DNA of 64,000 bases from Epiperipatus broadwayi (Eukaryota; Onychophora; Udeonychophora; Euonychophora; Peripatidae), in NCBI GenBank assembly GCA_028023455.1, contig JAQFVV010006238.1:6456572-6520571 (forward strand). Reading direction: 5' to 3'. The notes beneath the pieces were generated by a model. The model was given only the letters and a program-made list of their open reading frames with translations, made no database searches and had not been told where the DNA came from. The translations under genes and the position numbers were made by a program. The stretch's first letter is position 1. Each line of letters begins with the position of its first letter. Shown here piece after piece: positions 1 through 8,753 of the stretch.

Positions 1-839
1 GTGGATGTTTTATTTTTTTTCATGTACCAAAAATCTACATTTATTCAAATACAAAAATGTACATTTATTCAAGTACCTCTGTAAGATTTTTACCCCAGGA
101 CTCCCCCACAGTTCCTTTCTTGTACCTCACTAGAATAGATTTTTTTCCCACTCATCCTACCTGCAGATCAGAATATTATTCCATTAAATTCACCATTAAA
201 TCATGTGTTAACTGAAGACTTGCAAGATGAGATGGGAGTAGTAATCAAAATGATTACAATTAAGAATGGTTTGTCCACTCAAAAGCAACAAAAAATGAAG
301 GCACATTCAAAATTACCTCATAATAGCTCTGCTTTGGTATTCTTTTTAAAAACTTTTTAGAAGAAAGATCGAAGCTAAACTTTGATTATTAAAATCACCT
401 TCATTATTTTAATAAAGTCTTTTAGAAGATGCTTACGAAATCAAACTACTTTTTCTTTTGACTATTTAAAAGCTACCATGGTGAAATGCTACAACTAAAT
501 CAATCATTCTAAATCTAAGTGTTAAATATAAATAAAATGAGTACCTAAAAATACATAAATGAAATTGTAAATTGTTCAGTATACTAACTTGTGGGATATA
601 AATTGCTTCTCTATACAGATAGAATTACATTTGTCAAAAATGATTGATGGGAAAATATAAAAGAACCATTAATTTATATTACCATTTATTTAAAGAATTA
701 AGGTTAATAAATTTGTTTATTTGTACATTCCTTACTTTGTAATTTGATATGCCCATTATGTGTTTCAATGGGCAAACAAAAGCCATCTATCTGGCTAACA
801 ATCTTAACTGGAGCTTATGTTTGGAAGAGGGTTTATATT
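1..839. other. AT-rich sequence, nothing recognised
   Basis: Non-coding AT-rich DNA with short A and T runs. No homology, RNA fold or repeat unit was recognised; the short reading frames here have no protein-like composition. Confidence 0.5.
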
Positions 840-908
840 TTAAACATCCTAAAAAATCATGCTAAGGCTTATTTTCTAGTTAGGTCTTATTTTCAGGGAA
901 ACACAATA
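840..908 (-). mobile_element. MITE-like repeat, fragment
   Basis: Read on the minus strand this begins with a terminus GTGTTTCCCTGAAAATAAG and continues with a second AAAATAAGCC block and GCATGATTTTT. The same blocks occur at 3545-3655 and 4890-4977, so this is one end of a short dispersed family. No transposase is present; the superfamily is not known to me. Confidence 0.45.
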
Positions 909-1027
909 TTATATTTTTATAACTTTCTACTTTTAATTAGCAGTTTATCAAAATGAAATCTGGTTTCCATATTGAGACAATTCATTTCACAAACTAACAC
1001 ATGATAAATTGTAGGGTAGGCTGTAGG

Positions 1028-1545
1028 ACAACTGTCATCCATCTGTGCCTCGATAGCTCAAGATATAGTTTCCCCATCTTAGAATCATTTCAAAATTACT
1101 TTTCTGGATATTCACCCAAGAATCTATAACAAAGAATTAAGAAGAAGGGGGTCAACTTCTTATGAGATTCCAAACAATTATTTTTTTCCAAATCCAATAA
1201 TAAACTCCACTGGATTTGTTCTTCCTAGGACAAGGTCATTGCATTCACCTGCTTCATCAAGAGAATTTAGAATCCACTTATGCATGAGAAACCATAAAAA
1301 CACTGTCATTAACCTATCTCAATAACTCAAGATAAGGTTTTTCCTCTTAAAACTAATTTTAAATCCATGTTCTCTGTAAATGATCAATCAAGAATCTACA
1401 ATGAAAGAATTATGTTGTTCCAAGCATTTTTTTTTCTAAATCCAATAACAAAGCCAACTGTATTTGATCTTTCTTGATATTACTGGATATTTTCATCACA
1501 AGGTTCATATCAATCCACAGTTGGCTGCTTCATAAAGAAAATTTA
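1028..1545. repeat. Old two-copy direct repeat, unit about 270 bp
   Basis: The stretch 1028-1300 and the stretch 1303-1545 share, in the same order, an ACTGTCAT..ACCTATCT-like start, CTCAAGATA, AAGAATCTA, CCAAATCCAATAA and a GGATTTG/TATTTGAT block. Divergence is high, so this is an ancient tandem duplication. Function is not apparent. Confidence 0.5.
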
Positions 1546-1852
1546 ACACCCATTAACCTATGTATGTGCAGACAAACACAAATCCTAAAATACGTAGTTA
1601 ATGACTGTCAAACCTACAGCTATAATAAAAAAATTGGAGTTAAACCTTGTTAGTGATTAAATCTTCTGTTTGGAATCTCTACAGATTCCTTATAGTTTAA
1701 AATGTAAACTGTCTAAAAAAAAATCTATAAATCAAATAATTAAAACAGGCATAACTCACTATATATATTGCCACACACAGCAAGCTAGAGTAATCAATGG
1801 ATGCCAGAAGGCTTGTGCATAAAATCCCCATCTAGTGCTACTCATCCAATAT

Positions 1853-1892
1853 CCCCAGACTAGTTTCTGGCTTGTGGCCTTCGTCAGTGAGG
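1853..1892 (-). ncRNA. Hammerhead ribozyme, family A
   Basis: On the minus strand: stem I strand CCTCA (1892-1888), core CTGACGA (1887-1881, fits CUGANGA), stem II GGC/GCC around loop CACAA with an A·A closing mismatch, core GAAA (1867-1864), a tiny stem III A-U, C-G closing a TA loop, cleavage triplet GTC (cut after 1858) and stem I strand TGGGG (1857-1853). All invariant bases are present. The stem III segment ACTAGT is self-complementary, as in hammerheads that cleave as dimers. It is likely type I, in a retroelement RNA. Confidence 0.75.
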
Positions 1893-1952
1893 AGCCTTGG
1901 AGGGATGCATTAGATCCTAAGATCTAGGTGCAGTGCTCTCAGATCCAAGGCT

Positions 1953-1992
1953 CCTCACTGACAAATGCCACAAGCCAGAAACTAGTCTGGGG
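1953..1992 (+). ncRNA. Hammerhead ribozyme, family A, core mutated
   Basis: Same fold as the copy at 1853-1892 but on the plus strand: CCTCA, CTGACAA, GAAA at 1978-1981, GTC ending at 1987, TGGGG. The core reads CTGACAA, so the invariant G8 is A. Self-cleavage is expected to be lost or very weak. Confidence 0.65.
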
Positions 1993-2160
1993 ATATTGGA
2001 AGAATAGGTACTAGATGGGGATTTTATGCACAAGCCTTCTGGCATCCATTGATTACTCTAGCTTGCTGTGTGTGGCAATATGTATAGTGAGTTCTGCCTG
2101 TTTTAATAACAGTTATACACAAGCATAAGAAGTGGTGGTCATGTGATGTTTATTGGCTTA

Positions 2161-2790
2161 AAATCAAATAATTGATGGCTATGTTATTTATCTATGAAAT
2201 GACTACCCGAAAATTTTTTAATTATCTAAAAAACAATAGCTTCGAACTCAACATGGGTCTATTCTTCTGATCATAGGAATGACAGATAAATTCACTAACT
2301 GAACATAAAGTCCCATATATATTAATTGTGTATATGTATACATGGGCAATCCCAATGTAAATCATAATAAATGTATTGGCATGTGAATCTGTTTTGCTAC
2401 ATTCACATATAAAATACCAAAATTGGTTGCTTAACAGATTCTCAGAGCTCATCATATTGTTTTATTTACCTGTACCTAGATTGAAATAATATTTTAAATA
2501 GGATCGTTTACGAATTCTACTAGGAAAGATATTTTGACATTAAGCCAATTGTTTTTACTTATTTTATAAAATACATTCTTTTGGGATTAAAAGCTTAATA
2601 CATACAATATTGCTAAAAATAACTTTATATATTATTATTTTCTAAAACGGTAAATGTAAACAATAGTAATAATATGCCAATATATTTTTTGCCTCTTTTT
2701 AAAAAAAATAATAGACATATTTTAATTATTTTCATTAGTCATTTTTGTTCCATTCTCTACTTTGTTAAACGATAATTTACTATATACCTT
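2161..2790. other. AT-rich sequence, nothing recognised
   Basis: No repeat family, RNA or protein signal was recognised. The minus-strand frame at 2222-2455 has no protein-family features. Confidence 0.45.
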
Positions 2791-2791
2791 A

Positions 2792-2833
2792 TTAATATAA
2801 GTATTTCATGCTAAACCAGCAATCATCAGTTGG
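2792..2833 (-). ncRNA. Hammerhead ribozyme, family C
   Basis: Minus strand: stem I strand CCAA (2833-2830), CTGATGA (2829-2823), stem II TGCT/AGCA, GAAA (2807-2804), stem III ATA/TAT with loop CT, H17 = A at 2796. The 3' stem I strand is TTAA instead of TTGG, so stem I keeps only two pairs. The core is intact, but the weakened stem I suggests decay. Confidence 0.6.
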
Positions 2834-3045
2834 TCTAGATTATTATCTCCACACATACATACAATCAGTGCTCAGCTTTATATTAAGATAGCCAATCCTC
2901 ATGCTTTTAATGGACAGGCTTCAAACTACTACAATTCACAACTCTTCAGCCTTCCATTTTATTGAAAATCTGATGATGGAACGTTCAAAGCCCACGTTAG
3001 TAGCTGAGTGCTGAATGTATATATGTGTGGAGATAGTAATCTAGG

Positions 3046-3087
3046 CCAACTGATGATTGCTGGTTAAGCATGAAATACGTATATTGG
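3046..3087 (+). ncRNA. Hammerhead ribozyme, family C
   Basis: CCAA (3046-3049), CTGATGA (3050-3056), stem II TGCT/AGCA with a U·U mismatch where the closing pair should be, GAAA (3072-3075), stem III ATA/TAT with loop CG, H17 = A (3083), TTGG (3084-3087). The stem III segment ATACGTAT is a perfect 8-base palindrome, which would give a strong stem III in a dimer. All invariant core bases are present. Confidence 0.75.
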
Positions 3088-3331
3088 TGATTATTTATCT
3101 TTTCAACATGTGTGTGATCAGGTGGGTCAGCAATATAAGATGGCAAGGAGAGTTGAGGTTTGTGTGAAAGTCTGAGTTTGAATCCCGCATACATTATAGA
3201 TATATATGCATGTTTAAACCTGTATAGTGTATTAATTTATATACATTGTTAGTAGATCTATACATGTCTCTATTTTTCACCAAATGATTTCATTACTTTT
3301 TAAGCCATGTCATATCATACCACAAATGTGT

Positions 3332-3347
3332 TGTGTGTGTGTGTGTG
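3332..3347. repeat. (TG)n microsatellite
   Basis: Eight TG units in AT-rich DNA. Confidence 0.8.
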
Positions 3348-3544
3348 AATGATGTTAATATACTTCAAAGATTTAATTCTGTTTGTTAATTGGAAATTTT
3401 TATTTTGAAATTATTATTGTTGTGCTAATGCTTAATAGCTTAAAGCAAGGATAGATAATCTGTGGTTCACAGATCATTTGCAACCCTTAGAATAATTTGG
3501 AGTGGCTTTTGTAAATAATGTTGACCCCAACATAATTTTAGTAT

Positions 3545-3655
3545 CGTGATTCCCCAAAAATAAAACTTAATGAGAAAATAATCCCAAGTATGATTTTTCA
3601 GAATGGTAATAATATAAGCCCTACCCCAAATATAAGATCTAGTTAAGATTGTTAG
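3545..3655 (+). mobile_element. MITE-like repeat
   Basis: Contains ATTCCCCAAAAATAA, AGTATGATTTTTCAGAATG and ATATAAGCCCTACCCC blocks shared with 840-908 and 4890-4977. It is non-coding and degraded. Confidence 0.45.
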
Positions 3656-3708
3656 CCTGATTGATGGATATCCTTGATCCTGTACAGAATTATAAAGTAA
3701 TGAATATA

Positions 3709-3812
3709 ACTTTCAAAACGTTTATATATATATATTACAATTACTATAAGAAAAAAAAATACTTTCAAAACGTTTATATATATATATTACAATTACTATA
3801 AGAAAAAAAAAT
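3709..3812 (+). repeat. Perfect tandem duplication, 52-bp unit
   Basis: Two identical head-to-tail copies (3709-3760 and 3761-3812), each with CTTTCAAAACG, a TA run and a nine-A run. The identity implies a recent slippage or duplication event. Confidence 0.85.
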
Positions 3813-4179
3813 ACTTCTAATTAAAGTAATGAATATAAATATAGATTTCTGTACTTGAATAAATGTTACTCGAAATTATTTTGCAGGCAGGCTCATAATT
3901 AATTATTTTAATAAATGTGCAAACCCAATTATTCTTTTCATTTATCAATACACCTTTATTCAGTCTGATGTGAGAATTCCTCTTTCATCCGATGTCCAAC
4001 CATATATTGTATATTGTAACTAAATCAACATCGATATCCGAAAAGGCTGAAATTTATTACTAGCAAGTAATCTAAGTTCACAAAAATAACCAAGCCAAAT
4101 TAACATTTCATATGTAATTTTAAATTAAATATTACTAATTTCAACAACACATACATGACTTTTAATACTCTATATGAGA

Positions 4180-4680
4180 AACAGGCAAAACTCACTATAC
4201 GTATTGCCACACCCAGCAAGCTAGAGTAATCAATGTATGCCAGAAGGCTTGTGCGTAAAATCCCCATCTAGTGCCTACTCATCCAATATCCCCAGACTAG
4301 TTTCTGGCTTGTGGATTTCATCAGTGAGGAGCCTTGGATCTGAGAGCACTGCACCTAGATCTTAGGATCTAATGCAACCCTCCAGCAGCCACCTTTTATC
4401 CCCACTTAGCTACAAAATTATGAGCCTTAAACTGAAAACACCTTAATGTTTTCAATCCAAGCCCATTAGCCTATATAGTCATATGGGTCTGAACTCAGTT
4501 CACTCCCCATACATTTTGGTGTCTTTGGTTCTTTAATAACCATAGCCACCACTATCCTATTAGGCAGGATTGGTTTTAAGCTAATAAACATCACATGACC
4601 ACCACTTCTTATGCCTGTTTTAACAACAGTTATACACAAGCATAAGAAGTGGTGGTCATGTGATATTTATTGGCTCTATA
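4180..4680 (-). mobile_element. Family A hammerhead repeat, long form
   Basis: The most complete linear family A copy. From 4183 it has the AGGCAAAACTC block, CAAGCTAGAGTAATC, the hammerhead at 4290-4329, the block with GATCTAGGTGCAG read on the minus strand, a GGGTCTGAACTCAGTTC block and a distal segment near 4560. At 4580-4675 a CACATGACCACCACTTC arm faces its own inverted copy across TTTTAACAACAGTT. No open reading frame is present, so it is non-autonomous or a solo terminal repeat. Confidence 0.65.
4290..4329 (-). ncRNA. Hammerhead ribozyme, family A
   Basis: Minus strand CCTCA (4329-4325), CTGATGA (4324-4318), GAAA (4304-4301), CTAGTC, TGGGG. Invariant bases and stem I are intact. Stem II is ATC facing GCC, so its helix is lost; activity is doubtful. 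Confidence 0.65.
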
Positions 4681-4889
4681 TGAGAATAACAAGAATGTTC
4701 TGTGATATGATATAATCCTAAATGTGATATATTCAAGCATAGCAAAAGTTGTTTACATGCTCATTGGTAATATTGAGTAAATGTAGATTTGTGTACTTGA
4801 ATTCACAACTCATTGACAATTTATTGACTATTTTAGCTTTATGCTTTTAATGTTTGAATATTACCATTTTTTGTACATGAAAAAAAATA

Positions 4890-4977
4890 AGATACCCCTG
4901 AAAATAAGCCTGAAGCCCTCTTTTGGAGCAAAAATTAATATAAGATGGGGTCTTATTTTCAGGGAAACACAGTATGT
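4890..4977. mobile_element. MITE-like repeat, about 85 bp
   Basis: Starts ATACCCCTGAAAATAAG and ends CTTATTTTCAGGGAAACAC, which are inverted copies of each other. This is the only copy in the window with both ends. There is no coding sequence. Confidence 0.5.
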
Positions 4978-5389
4978 TTGTTAAGTTTGAAGACAAAAAT
5001 TATTTATGCAAAAATTTATTAGCAAATCAAAATGTTTTTATTAACGACGATTCCAAAAATGAAACTCTTGTAAAAGCAAGTTTTGATATTACTGAAAAGA
5101 TAGCTCAAATAAACAAATCATTAGTAATTTTCACAGCATGTATATAATTTACTATTGCTTGAATGTGTAATGTGAAGGATTATAATCCTATCATGGAACA
5201 CTCTCATTCTAATAGGCTACTCAGAATTATTTTAGCGGCAGACTCACAACAACAAATCATTTTTAATAAAATTGCAAGTTCAATTTTACTTTTCACTTAT
5301 TCATTCAATCCTTATATATTATTTTTTATAAATCTCATATATTACTCTAATGCAATTTTTATATAATTTCTCCTTTATTTTTCTAACAG

Positions 5390-5415
5390 TTTCGACTGTG
5401 CTGCATCTTCATCAG
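5390..5415 (-). ncRNA. Hammerhead-like core, family B type
   Basis: Minus strand CTGATGA (5415-5409), about 15 nt, then GAAAC (5393-5389). The spacing and both core strands match a hammerhead, but stem II is weak and I could not place the cleavage strand of stem III. It may be a decayed PLE terminal repeat. Confidence 0.35.
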
Positions 5416-5483
5416 AACAGTTATTCTTGCTTATTCACTCCTTTTGAATGAATGGGTATTGATAAATAAAAAGTAAAATTTAT

Positions 5484-5730
5484 AACAGGCAAAACTCTCC
5501 ATACAGTAGTGCCACTCAGTGCCAACCAGAGTAATCAATGGATGCCAGAAGGCTTGTGCATAAAATCCCTATCTAGTGCCTACTCATCCAATATCCCCAG
5601 ACTAGTTTCTAGCTTGTGGCCTTCATCAGTGAGGAGCTTTGGATCTGGTTGGCACTACTGTATGGAGAGTTTTGCCTATTTTAATAGCAGTAATGTGCTG
5701 GCATGGGAGGTGGCGATCATGTGAAGTAAA
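5484..5730 (-). mobile_element. Family A hammerhead repeat, short form
   Basis: Carries AGGCAAAACTCTCCATAC at the left, the hammerhead at 5595-5634 and an inverted GTATGGAGAGTTTTGCCT at 5660-5680. The element is therefore a foldback with the ribozyme between its arms. No coding sequence; the plus-strand frame at 5509-5724 is a chance translation of the repeat. Confidence 0.65.
5595..5634 (-). ncRNA. Hammerhead ribozyme, family A, intact core
   Basis: Minus strand CCTCA (5634-5630), CTGATGA (5629-5623), stem II GGC/GCT (one G·U) with loop CACAA, GAAA (5609-5606), stem III A-U and C-G closing TA, cleavage GTC, TGGGG (5599-5595). It is the best preserved family A ribozyme together with 1853-1892. 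As in other family A copies an A·A mismatch stands where stem II normally closes with G-C. Confidence 0.78.
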
Positions 5731-5965
5731 ATTATACTTGCAAGTTTATTTAAAAATGATTTGTTGTGAGTCTGCTTGCAAAATAATTCTGAGCAGTATA
5801 TTTGAATGAGATCATTAGCAGTGGATGATTTATTAAAAAGTGCTTGATTAAAACAAATGGAATTTTATAAACCCCTCCTAAAAATCAAAATAGATTCAAA
5901 ACCATTAGCTTATTTCAAAGCACAATTACACACTGGATTGAATTATTTACTTCATTAAATTGTAA

Positions 5966-5968
<3 letters not shown>

Positions 5969-6013
<45 letters not shown>
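5969..6013. repeat. (TA)n microsatellite
   Basis: About 22 TA units, directly left of the PLE remnant. Confidence 0.85.
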
Positions 6014-6015
<2 letters not shown>

Positions 6016-6075
6016 TGTATGCACAGATAATGAAGCTAGTATATATAATTGAAAGCAAATATAAAATACTACTTT

Positions 6076-6119
6076 AGCTGAGTGCTTTCGAGAGACTTCT
6101 TGCTCTCATATTCATAGCT
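6076..6119 (-). ncRNA. Family D ribozyme-like motif, left arm
   Basis: Minus strand AGCT, ATGAATATGA, a GAG/CTC helix, GAAA, GCACTC, AGCT. It is the inverted partner of 6570-6613; the loop between the putative stem III bases is CA here and TG there, with the pairing bases A, G, C, T kept. Confidence 0.45.
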
Positions 6120-6189
6120 AGTATCTTGTTAAAAACTGCATTGTTAGAAGAAAAAATTATGCAAAATAATGCAAATTAGTTACCTGAAC

Positions 6190-6510
6190 TCACCCTCAAG
6201 TTGTGTGTAAAATGATCTGCCCACAAGCTAACTGCCAAGCTGCATATTATGGGGAGACCAGGATCAATATTGCCAACAGAGTGGTTCAGCATAAATACCT
6301 TTACAATAAAACTCAAACCAAACAGGAAGGCAATTCCATCTTTGCTGAGCATGAAAATACAACAGTGCATTGATTCGAACTCATGTCTGCTAACATCATT
6401 TGTTCAGAAAGTTAGATGCTAAACGCAAGATCAGAGAAGCATTACACATAGCAAGCAATAATAAGTCCATTAATTGAAGAGAAGTCTGCTTTCCCCTGTC
6501 CTAAAAATGG
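6190..6510 (+). pseudogene. PLE GIY-YIG endonuclease domain, frameshifted
   Basis: The plus-strand frame around 6238-6370 reads AAYYGETR, then ANRVVQHKYLYN and GNSIFAEHE before a stop. A second frame further on (about 6410-6475) reads LDAKRKIREALHIASNNKSIN. These match, in order, the GIY-YIG motif (YYG with the following E-T), the helix with the catalytic Arg, and the K-R-K-I-(K/R)-E-A block with the catalytic Glu seen at 35010-35333. The stop at about 6370 and at least one frameshift disable it. In a live element this nuclease nicks target DNA for insertion. Confidence 0.65.
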
Positions 6511-6569
6511 CAGTTATAACTAATTTGCACAAATTTTCCTTCTAAAAATGCAGTTTTTAACTAGATAAT

Positions 6570-6613
6570 AGCTATGAATATGACAGCAAGAAGTCTCTCG
6601 AAAGTGCTCAGCT
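6570..6613 (+). ncRNA. Family D ribozyme-like motif, right arm
   Basis: Outer helix AGCT (6570-6573) with AGCT (6610-6613), internal strand ATGAATATGA, a short irregular helix, GAAA (6600-6603), then GTGCTC. After GAAA the bases A, G..C, T can pair around a TG loop and leave C as the cleavage base, as in a hammerhead with a two-pair stem III. It lies about 90 bp downstream of the GIY-YIG relic, as does the motif at 35384. Confidence 0.45.
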
Positions 6614-6670
6614 AAAAGTATTTTATATTTGCTTTCGATTATATATACTAGCTTCATTATCTGTGCATAG

Positions 6671-7100
6671 AACATATATATACAGTAATTTACAATGGAT
6701 TGAAGTCATTTGTGAAAATTTGAAGTCAATTAATGGCCAATCAACCAGATGAACATCAATTATATTTGATGTAAGCAAATTAGATGTAGCTCAAATGTTT
6801 ATACGAATTATCTTTGGAAATTTTGCAATTATTAAAAAATTTTAGCAATAAAATCAATGAAGTCACAAAGAATTAGAGCTGTTGTTTTTTAAAAAAGTAA
6901 AAAATTCTCTGGAAAAATATTAATTACTGCTCAATAAATGCATATGTCAAGTGAAAGAGGGCCAAATAAGAGAAGTATGAAATTAGATTAAGAACGTTCA
7001 AGATTATGTTGATGAGTAATTTCCAAAGCAGCTTTTTACTATTCACATATTGCAAAATTAATCAGCAAGTATTATACAAAAATGTTTTATATATTCTATA
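6671..7100. other. AT-rich sequence, nothing recognised
   Basis: Between the PLE remnant and an RTE tail; no recognised feature. Confidence 0.45.
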
Positions 7101-7104
7101 TTAT

Positions 7105-7456
7105 ACTCAAAGAAGCATGGAGAAATGCATATTGGGAGTAACAAGAGATTGAAAATACAATATATGGGTAAGAGAACAAACAGGTGTTACTGATCTCATT
7201 GAAAAAATTAAAAGACTGAAGTGTAGTTGGGCTGGACATATTGCTAGAAGAGATGATAATAGATGGACAATTGAAATCTTAAACCGTATTCCAAAAGATT
7301 GTAAAAGACCCAGAAAGAGACCACATGTGAGATGGGTAGATGAAATAAGAAAGTGTGCAGAGGTGATGTGCGGAAGAGAAGCTAAAGATCAGAAAAGATG
7401 GAACTTGAAGAGACCTTCATCCTGCACTGGATTGATAATGATTGATGATGATGAAT
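7105..7456 (+). mobile_element. RTE-type LINE, 5'-truncated 3' end
   Basis: The plus strand encodes, with interruptions, NIWVREQTGVTDLIEKIKRL, then SWAGHIARRDDNRWTIEIL, then VDEIRKCAEVMCGREAKD. This is the C-terminal region typical of RTE-clade ORFs, downstream of the reverse transcriptase. The copy ends in a TGATGATGATGA tail, the usual RTE 3' end. An early stop and at least one frameshift make it dead. It covers roughly the last 110 codons. Confidence 0.8.
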
Positions 7457-7891
7457 AATTATATATGATCTAGAAAATTGAATCATCGATAAATTTGTAG
7501 CATTTCTGAAAGAATTAGGACCCAAAACCATACTGATGCATTGTACCATTGTAATATTCAATGGTTATACTTGGGAAAAGGTCTTTAAAATGTTGAGACA
7601 ATGAATTGAATTATTTTCAGAAAATAAAGCAATGTGATGATTTTCCAGATAAATGGAACCATGATTTTGTCTTCATACTTTATATAAGTTCTTGAACATT
7701 TTAAATTTAATATTATAAGACAAAAACCACTATGATTATAATATGATTATGATACTGAATGTTTTATATATGAAATTAGTTATTTATTAAACAAAAATTT
7801 AAGTCAGTTAAATCATTTTTCAATATTCAAGTCATTGGAAAATATATAAAGACCTAAATTCCTTTTAAATGGAAAAAAAATTGATACTATA

Positions 7892-8192
7892 TCACCATCA
7901 TCATCAACCATTATCAGTCCATTGCAGGATGACGGTCTCTCCAAGTTCAGTCCATCTTCTCCAATCTTTAGCTTCTTCACATCACCCCTGCACACTTTCT
8001 TATTTCATCCATCTATCTCACATGTGGTCTCTTTCTGGGTCTTTTATACTCTCTTGGAATACAGTTTAAGATTTCAATTGTCCATCTTTTATCATCTCTT
8101 CTAGAAATGTGTCCAACCCAATTCCACTTCAGTCTTTTAATTTTTTCAATGAGGTCAGTAACACCTGTTTGTTCTCTTACTCATATATTGTG
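7892..8192 (-). mobile_element. RTE-type LINE, 3' end
   Basis: Minus-strand counterpart of 7105-7456: the (TCA)n tail at 7892, then the reverse complement of the GHIxRRDDxRW and EIRKCAGVM region. The apparent plus-strand frames at 7869-8104 are antisense shadows. It is truncated at about 8192, where a large foldback begins. Confidence 0.8.
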
Positions 8193-8195
8193 TAA

Positions 8196-8545
8196 AAGTG
8201 TTCAATATAAGATGCATAATTTGTATTTATATAAGATATTACAGCAAAATAAAGGAAGTTGTTGATTTAAATGTCTCTTGGTGCTACTATAAATGTCTGC
8301 ATAAATGGATTTTGCTTAACTGATTAGTATGGTTCTATTTTACCAAAATTTTGATACTATATAACAGGTTTAATATACATTTTGATGATTTTGGTAAAAT
8401 AGAACCCATACTAATCAGTTAAGCAAAATCCATTTATGCAGACATTTATATAGTACCAAGTGACATTCAAATCACCAACTTCCTTTATTTTGCTGTAATA
8501 TTTTATATAAATACAAATTATCCATCTTACTTTGAATACTTTTTA
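8196..8545. repeat. Large foldback, arms about 145-150 bp
   Basis: The left arm (8196-8352) and right arm (8388-8545) are near-perfect inverted copies; shared blocks include ATTACAGCAAAATAAAGGAA, GTCTGCATAAATGGATTTTG and GTTCTATTTTACCAAAAT. The spacer is about 35 bp. The outer edge (AAAAGTGTTCAA) and the block with TATAAGATATTACAGC recur at 34425-34480, linking it to the family B terminal repeat. No coding capacity. Confidence 0.8.
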
Positions 8546-8589
8546 GAAAAAAAAAATTGGTTGTATATATACACACACAATCTTATGTT

Positions 8590-8620
8590 TTGACTGTCTT
8601 GCAGTCTTCTTCAGAACTGA
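8590..8620 (-). ncRNA. Hammerhead-like motif, family B
   Basis: Minus strand CTGAAGA (8614-8608), then a perfect 5-bp helix GACTG/CAGTC with loop CAAGA, then AAAAC where GAAAC is expected. Core base G12 is lost. It belongs with 31487-31514, 34340-34375 and 41747-41774. Confidence 0.4.
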
Positions 8621-8753
8621 TATAATGACAAAAAAAATAGATAGCTGTATAAACAATACCATAATTGATATTATATTTAATTTATTTGTTTATTATATTT
8701 TTTCATTATTTTTTTGTTAATTTTATTGTTTACATTTTTATGGTATTATTTAT

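Larger units (their letters stand above)
1744..2160. mobile_element. Family A hammerhead repeat, inverted pair
   Basis: Two family A units face each other: about 1744-1905 is the reverse complement of about 1945-2100, with a short centre near 1905-1940. The conserved blocks are the GCCAGAAGGCTTGTGC segment, the GGGGATATTGG segment and the hammerhead core. A family A terminal block containing GTGGTGGTCATGTGAT follows at 2132-2155. No coding capacity is seen. It is best explained as a non-autonomous retrozyme or solo PLE terminal repeat that became inverted; the inversion mechanism is inference. Confidence 0.7.
2792..3230. mobile_element. Family C hammerhead foldback
   Basis: A minus-strand half (2792-2960) and a plus-strand half (2990-3230) are inverted copies of each other, joined by a centre containing AATCTGATGATGGAAC. 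Each half carries a hammerhead. The shared body (AATCAGTGCTCAG, ATTAAGATAGC, TTTAATGGACAGGCTTC) recurs at 14830, 15200, 31040 and 33310. The outer end has a GAGTTTGAATCCC block that looks like a pol III B box, but no A box at the right distance. No coding capacity. Confidence 0.65.
6021..6666 (+). mobile_element. Penelope-like element remnant with inverted terminal arms
   Basis: A GIY-YIG endonuclease relic (about 6190-6510, plus strand) is flanked by two inverted arms, 6021-6170 and 6524-6666. The arms share GCACAGATAATGAAGCTAG, a TATATTTGC/GCAAATATA block, a family D ribozyme-like motif and an AAATGCAG/CTGCATT inner edge. PLE terminal repeats may be direct or inverted, so the layout fits a 5'-truncated PLE. 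The reverse transcriptase domain is absent. The adjoining TA microsatellite may mark the insertion point (inference). Confidence 0.65.
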
